Of a stretch of 61,576 bases of DNA, positions 52,905 through 61,405 are shown piece after piece (position 1 is the stretch's first letter; every line of letters starts with the position of its first letter). The notes beneath the pieces were generated by a model, which saw nothing but the letters and a program-made list of their open reading frames with translations, did no database searches and was not told the DNA's origin. The translations under genes and the position numbers were made by a program. The stretch is taken from positions 1 to 61,576 of the forward strand of contig WTZU01000005.1 of the NCBI GenBank assembly GCA_009889625.1, in the 5' to 3' direction. Origin of the DNA: Candidatus Hikarchaeia archaeon HikBin5 (GTDB taxonomy: Archaea; Halobacteriota; Halobacteria; Halobacteriales; Hikarchaeaceae).

Positions 52905-53462
52905 ATGTTTCAAAATATCCGGTCAGTAATCGTCTTAGATTACTTGGCACATGGGCGCGACGGTGACGAATCTCCTCAATATCGGCGGTCAAAATTGATA
53001 CAAGCAATCGTTGAAGATGGTTTTGTTTTATGTGAACTCGTGCTCAACCGAGGGCCGATGGGAACAATAGGAGATTCAATTGACATAACTGACTATAACG
53101 AGCATATAGAATGCATTAGGCAGATTGAATATGAGGACCTATCCGTGGGGGCAAAATCAGAATTGGATCGTACAATACGCGATATAATTGAAAATGACAA
53201 TCAAAAGTTTGTGAATTTTTTTAATGATTCAACCCCCGTGAGCATTCGATTACATCAGTTGAATTTACTCCCTGGAGTGGGGGGGAAACTAAGGGATAGA
53301 ATTTTGGAATATAGAAAGTATTCGTCGTTTGAAAGTTTCGGGGATTTGGAAGAAAAAATTGAAGGTTTGCACAAACCCCAGGAAATAATTCTTAATCGCA
53401 TATTGGAAGAAATAAAAGATCCTAATATGAAATATCGTTTATTTGTTCACTCACCGAAGTAA
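52905..53462 (+). CDS. DUF655 family RNA/DNA-binding protein
   Basis: 185 residues. The N-terminal half is an S1/OB-like barrel (SVIVLDYLAHGRD near 7, then GDSIDITD near 56); the C-terminal half has a helix-hairpin-helix, LPGVGGKLRDRILEYRK near 122. Archaea-specific, conserved between rpo4 and ksgA, so a role in transcription or rRNA work is likely. Function not established. Confidence 0.88.
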   Translation: MFQNIRSVIVLDYLAHGRDGDESPQYRRSKLIQAIVEDGFVLCELVLNRGPMGTIGDSIDITDYNEHIECIRQIEYEDLSVGAKSELDRTIRDIIENDNQKFVNFFNDSTPVSIRLHQLNLLPGVGGKLRDRILEYRKYSSFESFGDLEEKIEGLHKPQEIILNRILEEIKDPNMKYRLFVHSPK

Positions 53463-53512
53463 GAAAATAGTTTATTTCCAGAGGGCCTATAAAAATAAGA
53501 GAATTGTTGAAT

Positions 53513-54340
53513 ATGAAGAGAGGATCAAGACAATTATTATCAAAAGCTGGAACTAGTGGCGATCAAAAATTAGATCAATATTTTTTGACAGACGACCGCA
53601 TTCTCGATAGATTGCAGGAATATGCGCTCAACTTTAACTGCCAAAAAGTGCTTGAGGTAGGGGCAGGAATTGGAAATTTAACAGACAAACTTGTACAAAT
53701 CTCAGAAGAAGTAATTGCTGTGGAAATCGATTCTCGGTTAGTGGGGTTTTTGAAGTCTGAATTTAAAGAAGAGATCTGTCAAAATAATTTACATCTGATC
53801 CATGGTGACATTCTATCAATTGACCTGCCCTCGTACACACTATCCGTTTCTAATTTACCATATGAGCTATCTAGTAAAATATTATTCAAACTTCTTCCAA
53901 ATAAAGTCCCCATGATATTGATGGTGCAAAAGGAATTCGCAAATCGCTTATGTGCAAAGTCAAATACTCCTGAATATGGGCGGATTACAATAACTACGGG
54001 ACATTATGCGGATGTAGAAATTCTTGAAATAGTGCCCCCAAGTGCATTCAATGTTAAACCCGCTGTGGAAAGTGCCATTGTCAAATTAGTTCCTTCGGAA
54101 CCCGAGTATAATTTGGAAGATGAGCGTGTATTTTTAAATTTGGTCACAGCGGTATTCACACAAAGGCGTAAAAAAATGTCCAATGCGATTAGAAATACAA
54201 CCCACATTTCGTGTATAGAAAATCCAGACCATGTAATAAGAATAATGGATGAAAAGTTGATGAACTCCAGGCCCGGTGAACTGAGTCCTGCTCAATTTGC
54301 AGAAATATCAAATGTTATAGCAAAATCCAAAGAAAATTGA
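53513..54340 (+). CDS. ksgA: 16S rRNA (adenine-1518/1519-N6) dimethyltransferase
   Basis: Dimethylates two adjacent adenines at the 3' end of 16S rRNA during small-subunit assembly. 275 residues from the ATG at 53513. The SAM-binding LEVGAGIGNLTDKL near 46-59, HGDILSIDLP near 98 and the adenine-site SNLPYELSSKI near 115-125 are present, with VTAVFTQRRKKMSNAIR near 213. Normal length. Overlaps the next gene region by a few bases. Confidence 0.93.
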   Translation: MKRGSRQLLSKAGTSGDQKLDQYFLTDDRILDRLQEYALNFNCQKVLEVGAGIGNLTDKLVQISEEVIAVEIDSRLVGFLKSEFKEEICQNNLHLIHGDILSIDLPSYTLSVSNLPYELSSKILFKLLPNKVPMILMVQKEFANRLCAKSNTPEYGRITITTGHYADVEILEIVPPSAFNVKPAVESAIVKLVPSEPEYNLEDERVFLNLVTAVFTQRRKKMSNAIRNTTHISCIENPDHVIRIMDEKLMNSRPGELSPAQFAEISNVIAKSKEN

Positions 54341-54342
54341 CA

Positions 54343-54888
54343 ATGAATGAAAAATTTTATCATCCAGCGGAAGACTCCTCTCTTTTAGCTAAAAGTGCAT
54401 TGAATAACGTTGAAAAGAATGATGTAGTACTAGATGTTGGGACTGGTTCTGGATTTGTAGCCTCGAAAATAAAGAAAAATTGCTTTGTAGTTATTGGGTG
54501 CGATATAAACCCCCACGCTTGTAAACATGTGAAAAAAAATAAAATTGAAGTTATACGGTCGAATCTTATGGATGCATTCAAACCAAATTCGTTCGACCTG
54601 ATATTATTTAATGCCCCATACCTGCCAGGAGATGGGCATAAATTTGAAGAATGGTTCGAAGTGGCCACAATAGGTGGTGAAACTGGACGAGAAGTCATAA
54701 AAAGTTTCATCAACGGGTTGGGGAGGGTCCTATCCAAAGGGGGGTGTGCATTATTATTGGCTAGTACTAAAACGGGGATATCAGAAATTGAAACATATGC
54801 AAAAGAAAAAAATTTCAATATTCAAATTATAGAAAAAAACCATTATTATGAAGAAACTTTAGTTGTTTTTAGAATAACTCCTGTTTGA
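54343..54888 (+). CDS. HemK/Mtq2-like methyltransferase
   Basis: 181 residues from the ATG at 54343; a TTG two codons upstream is also in frame. FYHPAEDSSLLAKSA at the start, VVLDVGTGSGFVASKI near 30 for SAM, CDINPHACKHVKKN near 56 and LFNAPYLPGD near 89 (the NPPY-type active loop, here NAPY). This matches the HemK2 group, which methylates glutamine of release factor aRF1 in archaea and eukaryotes. Loop variation is noted, but the fold is intact. Confidence 0.85.
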   Translation: MNEKFYHPAEDSSLLAKSALNNVEKNDVVLDVGTGSGFVASKIKKNCFVVIGCDINPHACKHVKKNKIEVIRSNLMDAFKPNSFDLILFNAPYLPGDGHKFEEWFEVATIGGETGREVIKSFINGLGRVLSKGGCALLLASTKTGISEIETYAKEKNFNIQIIEKNHYYEETLVVFRITPV

Positions 54889-54989
54889 ATAGATTCACTT
54901 TCATATAACTTTGAGTAATCGGTTTATAATGCTCTTTGATTCCACTGGACTTATAAAAATAGAATGGGAAGCGACCTAGTATGTGTACC

Positions 54990-55007
54990 TATGTATCAAA
55001 GTACATA
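54990..55007. promoter_or_regulatory. palindromic operator upstream of the methionine synthase genes
   Basis: TATGTA-TCAAAG-TACATA is a perfect 6+6+6 inverted repeat 45 bp before the ATG at 55053. A related TATGTGTAC lies just before it (54980-54988). Its place upstream of two methionine synthase genes suggests control of methionine synthesis. Confidence 0.45.
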
Positions 55008-55052
55008 ATTTGCAAAGGAAATATTAATACGCACACATAAGAGACTACTTTC

Positions 55053-56036
55053 ATGGTTCAGATTATGTCGTCTTCATTGGGCATGTATCCGCTTCCTGAC
55101 TGGACAAAGGATGAGTTGTCTAAATTGAAAGGGCATCAAAGAGATGGTCTTATCAGTGGGAATGAAAATGCACTGATAAATTCCGTTTACGATTCAGCAA
55201 GAGAGTTCATAATTGGAGAACAACAAAATGCAGAGATAGATATAATTATAGAGGGGCAACTTAGGTGGGATGATATGCTAGCCCACCCCCTTATAGTCCA
55301 CGAATCGGTGGATGCAAGGGGACTAGTTAGGTACTACGATAATAATAATTTTTATAGAGAACCAGTAGTAACGGGGGAGCTTACTGTTAGTGGAGACGTG
55401 GCGCAGGAGCTAGAAAAAACATCGGAATTGATAAGATTTCCCAGTGCCATATTCCCAGGGCCGTATACCCTTTCTCAACTTGCTACGGATGAATATTATG
55501 GTTCAGAAACTAGTTTTCTTGAAGCGATGGGTGAATTTGTCCAAGGTGAAGTAAATGCATTTCCTGACATAAATCATCTAATATTGTTGGAACCTTCCTT
55601 ATCATTTAATCCTCCTTCGACGGAGCACAAAGAAATATTTTTAAAATCGATTGAAGAAATAAAAAATACACTGAAAGAAGAAATCGTCATTCAAACTTAT
55701 TGGGGAACATTTGACAGGGAGGTATATTCAGATTTACTCGAATTGGATGTCGGAATTGGTTTTGATTTTGTTACAGAAGTTGAATCGAATTTGGCATTGT
55801 TAAATGAGCTTGGTTCTCCAAAAACCGCATCAATAGGGGTGGTCAATGGCCAAAATACAAATGTAGAATCGTTCGGAGAAGTCAAAGAAATTGTAGATCG
55901 TGTAATCGAGACAGGTGCAGACATACAAAATGTTATTGTAAACTCCAACACAGGATTATTCTATCTGCCTGAAAATAAATTTACTGAGAAACTAGGTGTA
56001 TTGGGGTCTTTTGTCAAAAACGAGGGAGGATTATGA
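55053..56036 (+). CDS. methionine synthase-like protein (MetE family, first of a pair)
   Basis: 327 residues of the UROD/MetE-like barrel. GMYPLPDWTKDELSKLKGH at the start, IIIEGQLRWDDMLAHPL near 64, FPGPYTLSQLA near 134 and VVNGQNTNVESF near 270. It lacks the zinc-binding His-x-Cys of true catalytic domains (QTYWG occupies that strand), so it is probably the substrate-binding or partner half. Haloarchaea carry two such adjacent genes (metE1/metE2). Its stop overlaps the next start by ATGA. Confidence 0.8.
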   Translation: MVQIMSSSLGMYPLPDWTKDELSKLKGHQRDGLISGNENALINSVYDSAREFIIGEQQNAEIDIIIEGQLRWDDMLAHPLIVHESVDARGLVRYYDNNNFYREPVVTGELTVSGDVAQELEKTSELIRFPSAIFPGPYTLSQLATDEYYGSETSFLEAMGEFVQGEVNAFPDINHLILLEPSLSFNPPSTEHKEIFLKSIEEIKNTLKEEIVIQTYWGTFDREVYSDLLELDVGIGFDFVTEVESNLALLNELGSPKTASIGVVNGQNTNVESFGEVKEIVDRVIETGADIQNVIVNSNTGLFYLPENKFTEKLGVLGSFVKNEGGL

Positions 56037-57079
56037 GGGATACTAGATCCCAATTCCGCCCAATAGATCATCCAAATGATCATTTCATATTGACAACAGT
56101 TGTTGGGTCTTATCCAAAACCTACATGGCTCAATCAAGCACGGGAATTATACCATACTCATTCGAGCAAGGATTCGAGAGAACGGTACAACGAAGCCAAA
56201 AATGATGCATCATCTATAGTAATAAAAGAACATGAAGATGCAGGATTGGATGTTATAGTTGATGGGGAGATGAAAAGGAATGAAATGGTAGAATATTTCG
56301 CAGAAAGGATACGGGGGTATGAATTTAATGGACCCGTCAAGGTATGGGGGCATAATTATTTTGACAAACCATCTGTAGTTGAAAAATTATCTTATGGAGA
56401 ACCATGGCTTCTTGAAGAATACAAATATAATATGAAAATTGCAGAGAAGCCAATAAAAGTGCCCATAACAGGACCTTATACTCTATCAAATTGGAGTTTC
56501 AATGAGTTTTACAAAGACGAAGTTGAACTATCATATGAATTGGCAGAACTTGTTAATAAAGAAATAAAGAATTTAGTTGGTTCAGGTGTCAGATACATAC
56601 AAATTGATGAGCCTGCGCTTGCAACGACTCCAGAAGATCATAAAATTGTACGAGATTGTCTGGAGAGAATAACAGAGGGAATTCCAGATAATGTAAGAAT
56701 TGGATTGCATGTGTGTTATGGAGATTATTCAAGGATTTTCCCAAAGATACTAGATTATCCTGTTGATGAATTTGATGTAGAACTAGCCAATGGAAATTAT
56801 GCCCAACTAGATGTATTCAAAAAAGTCCCATTCACGAAAGATATTGGATTTGGCGTAATCGATGTTCACGATTCTAGAATCGAATCTGTTGAAGAAGTTA
56901 AAGAACGAATTTTAAAAGGTTTAGAAATAGTCCCTCCTGATCGATTGACCGTGAGTCCAGATTGCGGACTCAAACTTCTGTCAAGAGAAGTTGCTTACAA
57001 AAAGATGGTAAACATGGTCAAAGCTACGCGAATGGTCGAAGAGGAATTGGATCGTGGAGAGATTGAAATAGTAGAATAG
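56033..57079 (+). CDS. metE: cobalamin-independent-type methionine synthase, catalytic half
   Basis: 348 residues. VVGSYPKPTWLNQARELYH near 24, the metal-site His and Cys in GLHVCYGDYS near 227 and the last Cys in SPDCGLKLL near 309, i.e. the zinc ligands that activate homocysteine. QIDEPALATTPED near 193 binds the substrate. This is the short archaeal form; the methyl donor may be something other than a folate, as proposed for related archaeal enzymes. Coupled to the preceding half. Confidence 0.85.
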   Translation: MRDTRSQFRPIDHPNDHFILTTVVGSYPKPTWLNQARELYHTHSSKDSRERYNEAKNDASSIVIKEHEDAGLDVIVDGEMKRNEMVEYFAERIRGYEFNGPVKVWGHNYFDKPSVVEKLSYGEPWLLEEYKYNMKIAEKPIKVPITGPYTLSNWSFNEFYKDEVELSYELAELVNKEIKNLVGSGVRYIQIDEPALATTPEDHKIVRDCLERITEGIPDNVRIGLHVCYGDYSRIFPKILDYPVDEFDVELANGNYAQLDVFKKVPFTKDIGFGVIDVHDSRIESVEEVKERILKGLEIVPPDRLTVSPDCGLKLLSREVAYKKMVNMVKATRMVEEELDRGEIEIVE

Positions 57080-57091
57080 AATTTTAAAATA

Positions 57092-57550
57092 TTATTCGTA
57101 AAGCCATTCTTCGTCTATACGTTCATACGAGGAAAATTCAAGTTTATCAAAGAATAGGTCAATCTCACGTTCACTAGATCCAGGGTTAGTGTCCGACCCA
57201 TGAATGACATTCCTCCCGAGATCGATTCCAAAATCGCCCCTTATTGTCCCTGGCGATGATTCTAGGGGGTTGGTAGCACCCATCATTTGGCGGACAATAC
57301 TAACTGCGTTTTTGCCCTCTAAGACCATGGCAAATGAGGGGCCTGAACAAATGAATTCTACTAAACCTGTAAAAAAAGGTTTGTCAACGTGTTCTGAATA
57401 GTGTTTTTCTGCAAGTTCGGGATTAATAGTTATGAGCTTTGCTCCAATAACTTTGAGCCCCCGATTTTCAAATCTTGATACTATAGTCCCTATGAGGCCA
57501 CGCTGGACCCCATCGGGTTTGACTAATACAAAAGTTTGTTCTTTTCCCAT
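57092..57550 (-). CDS. ndk: nucleoside diphosphate kinase
   Basis: 152 residues. [19 protein letters not shown] at the start, the catalytic His in RNVIHGSDT near 113-121, then [10 protein letters not shown] near 127. Balances NTP pools. Coupled to L24e by a TAATG junction, in the classical archaeal cluster L7Ae-S28e-L24e-NDK. Confidence 0.95.
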   Translation of the reverse strand: MGKEQTFVLVKPDGVQRGLIGTIVSRFENRGLKVIGAKLITINPELAEKHYSEHVDKPFFTGLVEFICSGPSFAMVLEGKNAVSIVRQMMGATNPLESSPGTIRGDFGIDLGRNVIHGSDTNPGSSEREIDLFFDKLEFSSYERIDEEWLYE

Positions 57551-57804
57551 TATTCTTCAATTAATTCTAAGTCTACAGATACCGTTTTTGCAGTCGGTTC
57601 ATTCTTCTTTGGAGCTTTGCTAGCTTTAACGTGCCTACCTTGAGCGGTCCAAGGCAATCTTCTAGCCTTCCTACCCAGTTTTGAATTTTTATCACATTTA
57701 GAAGAACAAAAATGGGATGTCCTTCCATCATTTCTTACGAATAGCATTCCAGTACCGGGTTCCATTTTTGCCCCACAGTAATCACAAGAGATAGCAGATG
57801 GCAT
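57550..57804 (-). CDS. rpl24e: large ribosomal subunit protein L24e
   Basis: 84 residues; the family core (about 1-60) is a zinc finger [13 protein letters not shown] and [11 protein letters not shown] (C-x2-C and C-x3-C, near 7-10 and 33-37). The C-terminal tail (about 60-84, with [15 protein letters not shown]) is longer than the shortest archaeal L24e and charged. Third gene in the ribosomal cluster. Confidence 0.93.
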   Translation of the reverse strand: MPSAISCDYCGAKMEPGTGMLFVRNDGRTSHFCSSKCDKNSKLGRKARRLPWTAQGRHVKASKAPKKNEPTAKTVSVDLELIEE

Positions 57805-57813
57805 GGTTAAAAA

Positions 57814-58026
57814 CTACCTCCCTCCGATTGAATCCGCTTCTCTAGCAGTTTCTCGTAATTGAAGTATATCTCCAACCCGGACCGGACCCATGCAATTTCT
57901 AACCAATACTTGTCCTTTATTGACTCCTTCTTTAATTCGGCATTTTACTTGCATCGCTTCTCCATGCATTCCCGTTTTACCGACAATTTCCACCACTTCA
58001 GCTGGTGTGGAATCTTCGACACTCAT
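57814..58026 (-). CDS. rps28e: small ribosomal subunit protein S28e
   Basis: 70 residues with the typical core: [22 protein letters not shown] near 8-29 and the nearly invariant [18 protein letters not shown] near 42-59, ending EADSIGGR. Archaea and eukaryotes only. Overlaps L7Ae by 4 bp. Confidence 0.95.
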   Translation of the reverse strand: MSVEDSTPAEVVEIVGKTGMHGEAMQVKCRIKEGVNKGQVLVRNCMGPVRVGDILQLRETAREADSIGGR

Positions 58027-58391
58027 GCTTTTCGAAGGTCCTCGAGTTTATTAGATAGGTCCTCTATAGAATCCTTTGAACTGCCAGGATCAACAATTGC
58101 GGCAGCTGCGCTCGGAACAGACAACCCAATCGCATTTCCAATTTCTTCTTGTGTAGGTACAAATAAAAATGGGATCCCCTTTTCAATGGACAATTCTGGT
58201 AAGTGCATTACAATCTCTTCGGGTTGTACATCTTCTGCTATGAACACTAGTTTTGCATTTCCGCGTTCGATTGCTTTTGTCGTTTCATTCGTTCCTTTTT
58301 TGATGGACCCTGTATCGCGTGCAACTGCAAGTGCTTCTAGCGCTGATTGCTGCAAATCTTTAGGAACATCAAATGTTACATATATTGGCAT
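58023..58391 (-). CDS. rpl7ae: ribosomal protein L7Ae (kink-turn RNA-binding)
   Basis: 122 residues. Binds kink-turns in the ribosome, in box C/D and H/ACA guide RNPs and in RNase [30 protein letters not shown] near 37-65 and [13 protein letters not shown] near 78 are the RNA-binding face. Usual length. First gene of the ribosomal cluster; a short interrupted frame precedes it by 6 bp. Confidence 0.95.
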   Translation of the reverse strand: MPIYVTFDVPKDLQQSALEALAVARDTGSIKKGTNETTKAIERGNAKLVFIAEDVQPEEIVMHLPELSIEKGIPFLFVPTQEEIGNAIGLSVPSAAAAIVDPGSSKDSIEDLSNKLEDLRKA

Positions 58392-58397
58392 TATTTA

Positions 58398-58625
58398 TCA
58401 CTTTAGTCCCATTAAAAGCTCACCCACATTCTTTGGAATAACTCCTTTCAAAAAACACGGATCATTGACTTTTAGAGGGATTCTGAGCGTAGTAGTTATG
58501 CCTTACATAAAAACTATACTATCTAGTCTCGGCATATCGAGTGAGATAATGACTGTCCGTGGTGCGGATTTAACAAATGCATTTATATCATAATCTATAG
58601 GAAAATTCACCTCGATTGAACTCAT
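58398..58625 (-). pseudogene. 75-codon frame with one internal TAA between gltX and L7Ae
   Basis: Starting one base after the gltX stop and ending 6 bp before the L7Ae start, a frame of 40 codons (MSSIEVNFPIDYDINAFV..., ending in Met) meets a TAA at 58503-58505 and then stays open for 34 more codons to a TGA. The tight spacing on both sides fits an operon gene. It may be a broken gene, two tiny genes or chance. The product is not recognised. Confidence 0.3.
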
Positions 58626-58626
58626 G

Positions 58627-60345
58627 TTAGGGATGGGAAAAATAAGCAAGGTAGCCCTCCTTATTTACATCCATTTTGACAAATCCTACTCTTTCAAATT
58701 GAAGCGAATCGCCAGAGTGGTAATTACAAATAGCAGACTCGACAATTCCATTGAATTCTTCGTGAGGGGATTTTAAACAAAGTTCCTCGTGGGTCGATGG
58801 AAGCCAATGGGCAATAGGGATTGTTTGCGATTGTGCCAGACTAAAATCACCCCCTATGAATTCAAAAGAATCTCGAGTGTACCGGACAGAACCAATTCCT
58901 TTTAGATATAAAATTTCTTCAGGGGGAGGCAAGTCGGAGAGGTCAACATAAATAGAAGGTGTTATTGAAAGTTCTCGAAAGCCACGGTCTGGGTGGTCAG
59001 GGTGTATTGGTATTTCTACAGTTTTAGGAAGGCCTTTTCCAAATATTTGTTTTTCAACAGGATTTTTGATAAAAAATAATCTATCTGAAAGTTGATCAAT
59101 GCAAGACCTATTTTTAGAATAAATTGAAGAAATTGAAAGTGTGATATTATTTGTTGAAGTCCCTAATTCCACCATGGAAGAAGTAATAGAGCTCCCTCTT
59201 ATTCCGCGCCTTTCTAAATTTTGTAGCGTGGGAAGTTGGAGATCAGACCACCCTGTGAAAACCCCCGATTTGATGGAATCGGCCATATGAGATGTGGATA
59301 ATGAAACGGAGGGGTCATCAATGTCAATCCTGCCCCAATGAACCACTTCAGGATAGTTCCAATTAAAATAATCATATAAATATTGTTGCCTTCTGGCAGA
59401 ATCTTGTAAATCAATCCCTCGTATTATGTGAGTAATACCAAGAAGATAATCATCTATGGCACTTTGAAAATCCAATAAGGGCCAACATCGATAAAAGCGT
59501 GCTTCTTTTCGAGGATGAGGGGAATCTACAATTCTGAATGCAACCCAATCCCTAATTGCAGGGTTTGGGTGGGATAAATCGGTTTTGACCCTAAGTACTA
59601 TGTCCCCTGCTGAAAAGTTTCCATCCACCATATCTTGAAATTCAATAAGTGTTTGTTCAATGGGTTTTTTTCGGTGGGGGCAGGATTTCCCTGAATTTTT
59701 TAAGTCCGAAAATTTAGAAGATGGGCAAGTGCAAGTATATGCCCCATCTGAATTAATCAATCTAAGTGCATGTTCATAATATATGTCCAGTCTATCACTT
59801 GCCATTATAACCTCGTCCGCTTCAAATCCCAGGTATTGGATATCTTCTAAAATCCAATCATATGCTTCAAGCAAAGGTCTTTTAATAGCAGGATCCGTAT
59901 CGTCGAATCTACAAACGAACCATCCATCGTATATGGATTTGTAGGTCCCAATTACAGAAGGCATTCTAGCATGACCAATATGCCAAGGCCCATTTGGATT
60001 GGGGGCAACCCTCATTCTGATTTGATCATATGAATCTGCGTTGGGGAGGTCGGGGAGTTGTGGCTTGGGAACCGCTATGAATTCTTTTTCAAGCTGTTGT
60101 GCAAGGGAAATATCGAGTTTGGTTAAATTTTTAAGTTGGGTGGAATTGTCAAGATTATTTACACCCTCGATAAGGGGTGCAATCAAAGCAGGAATTTTAT
60201 CGGCAAATGGGCGAAAATTAGGATAATCTGCCATTAGAATCCCCATGACTGTTTTGACTTGAGAGGGCCCTTGGTACTTTAGTGCGTTGTAAAGTGCATG
60301 TTTCTCCGCTTCTATTAACAAGGTCTCTTTTATTTCGGCGTCCAT
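58627..60345 (-). CDS. gltX: glutamyl-tRNA synthetase (archaeal type)
   Basis: 572 residues. The N-terminal extension (about 1-100) is usual for archaeal/eukaryotic-type GluRS. The class I HIGH motif is in APNPNGPWHIGHARM near 113-127, FRIVDSPHPRK near 270, HIIRGIDLQDSARRQ near 308, and the KMSKS counterpart SLSTSHMADSI near 348. A beta-barrel anticodon domain follows. Archaea lack GlnRS in this lineage, so it probably also charges tRNA-Gln with Glu for later amidation. Confidence 0.93.
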   Translation of the reverse strand: MDAEIKETLLIEAEKHALYNALKYQGPSQVKTVMGILMADYPNFRPFADKIPALIAPLIEGVNNLDNSTQLKNLTKLDISLAQQLEKEFIAVPKPQLPDLPNADSYDQIRMRVAPNPNGPWHIGHARMPSVIGTYKSIYDGWFVCRFDDTDPAIKRPLLEAYDWILEDIQYLGFEADEVIMASDRLDIYYEHALRLINSDGAYTCTCPSSKFSDLKNSGKSCPHRKKPIEQTLIEFQDMVDGNFSAGDIVLRVKTDLSHPNPAIRDWVAFRIVDSPHPRKEARFYRCWPLLDFQSAIDDYLLGITHIIRGIDLQDSARRQQYLYDYFNWNYPEVVHWGRIDIDDPSVSLSTSHMADSIKSGVFTGWSDLQLPTLQNLERRGIRGSSITSSMVELGTSTNNITLSISSIYSKNRSCIDQLSDRLFFIKNPVEKQIFGKGLPKTVEIPIHPDHPDRGFRELSITPSIYVDLSDLPPPEEILYLKGIGSVRYTRDSFEFIGGDFSLAQSQTIPIAHWLPSTHEELCLKSPHEEFNGIVESAICNYHSGDSLQFERVGFVKMDVNKEGYLAYFSHP

Positions 60346-60355
60346 TCTTGATGAA

Positions 60356-61396
60356 TTAATGGTCCCGTTGACAGAAAAAGTCGACTATGTCAGATAGTAA
60401 CTCCCTGGAAGGACTGTGTGGAAGAATTTCTAATTGACGTTTGGCTTGGGTACATAAATCTTGAGAAAGTTCATATGCATATGATATCGTTCCAGAATCT
60501 TCCAATATCTGGACTAATTCATCCATATTTAATTCGTTGGGAATTGATTCTCCATTTTTTAAGAAAGGAGCCAGATCCACACCAGCATTAGACGCATGGA
60601 TGGTGAGTATAGTTTGTTTTTGTTCGGCGATGTCACTTCCTCTTTGTTTGCCGAGAATAGAACTAGGGGTGGTTAAATCGAGCAAATCGTCATAGATCTG
60701 AAATGCCTTCCCTGCGAGCAATCCAAAGGAATAGAGTGAATCAACAACTTCTTTTGGTTGCCCAAGGATTTGGGCCGGTAGGGAGGATGAAACTGCGAAA
60801 AGAACACCAGTCTTAAGTTCAATCATTTTGAGATATTCCTCGATAGGGACTAGATCCATATTTCCAAATTGGACATCTAATGCTTGGCCTTCACAGATAC
60901 CCGAGCAAACATGTGCCAAGCTTGCCAAAGCAGAAGATAAATTCGAAGAAGGCTTTGCTGAATTTCCTAGTGTTTCAAAGGCCTTTGAATGAAGGACATC
61001 TCCTGCAAGTATGGCATCATTTGTGCTAAATTTTTTATGCACCGAGGGGACACCTCTTCGGAGGTCGTCGTCGTCCATAATATCGTCGTGAATGAGTGTG
61101 AAAATATGAATGAGTTCTAAACTAGATGCAGCATCTAGCATGTTAACAGGAGACCCTTCCAAATCTAAGACGCCTTCATAAGGGAAAGAAGAAGATTCCA
61201 TATTGCATATGGCTTCTGCAGCTATGAGGCAAACTATTGGCCTGAGTCGCTTCCCACCTGCAAGAAAAAGATGATTCGAAGCTTGATGTAAAGATTTTGG
61301 GTTAATTGATTTTATATGGGCGGTCAAATTATGATTTACTAACTCTCTTCTATCAGAAAGGGCATCTAAGACGTGGGAAGAGTTTTTTTCGTCCAT
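60356..61396 (-). CDS. idsA: polyprenyl diphosphate synthase (GGPP/FGPP type)
   Basis: Makes the C20 (or C25) isoprenoid chains for ether lipids. 346 residues. The first Asp-rich motif is LIHDDIMDDDDLRRG near 101-115, the GGKRLRP basic motif is at 47-53, KTGVLF near 195 and the second motif GKAFQIYDDLLDL near 233. Slightly longer than usual, with insertions near 64-83. Gives the substrate used by the UbiA protein at 3.2 kb. 10 bp before gltX on the same strand, a haloarchaeal order. Confidence 0.9.
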   Translation of the reverse strand: MDEKNSSHVLDALSDRRELVNHNLTAHIKSINPKSLHQASNHLFLAGGKRLRPIVCLIAAEAICNMESSSFPYEGVLDLEGSPVNMLDAASSLELIHIFTLIHDDIMDDDDLRRGVPSVHKKFSTNDAILAGDVLHSKAFETLGNSAKPSSNLSSALASLAHVCSGICEGQALDVQFGNMDLVPIEEYLKMIELKTGVLFAVSSSLPAQILGQPKEVVDSLYSFGLLAGKAFQIYDDLLDLTTPSSILGKQRGSDIAEQKQTILTIHASNAGVDLAPFLKNGESIPNELNMDELVQILEDSGTISYAYELSQDLCTQAKRQLEILPHSPSRELLSDIVDFFCQRDH

Positions 61397-61405
61397 GGAT
61401 TTATT

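Noticed and set aside
57859-58593. Long open frame on the plus strand opposite L7Ae and S28e
   Set aside because: It is antisense to two well-recognised ribosomal genes, is rich in Ser/Phe/Ile as complements of coding strands often are, and matches no family.
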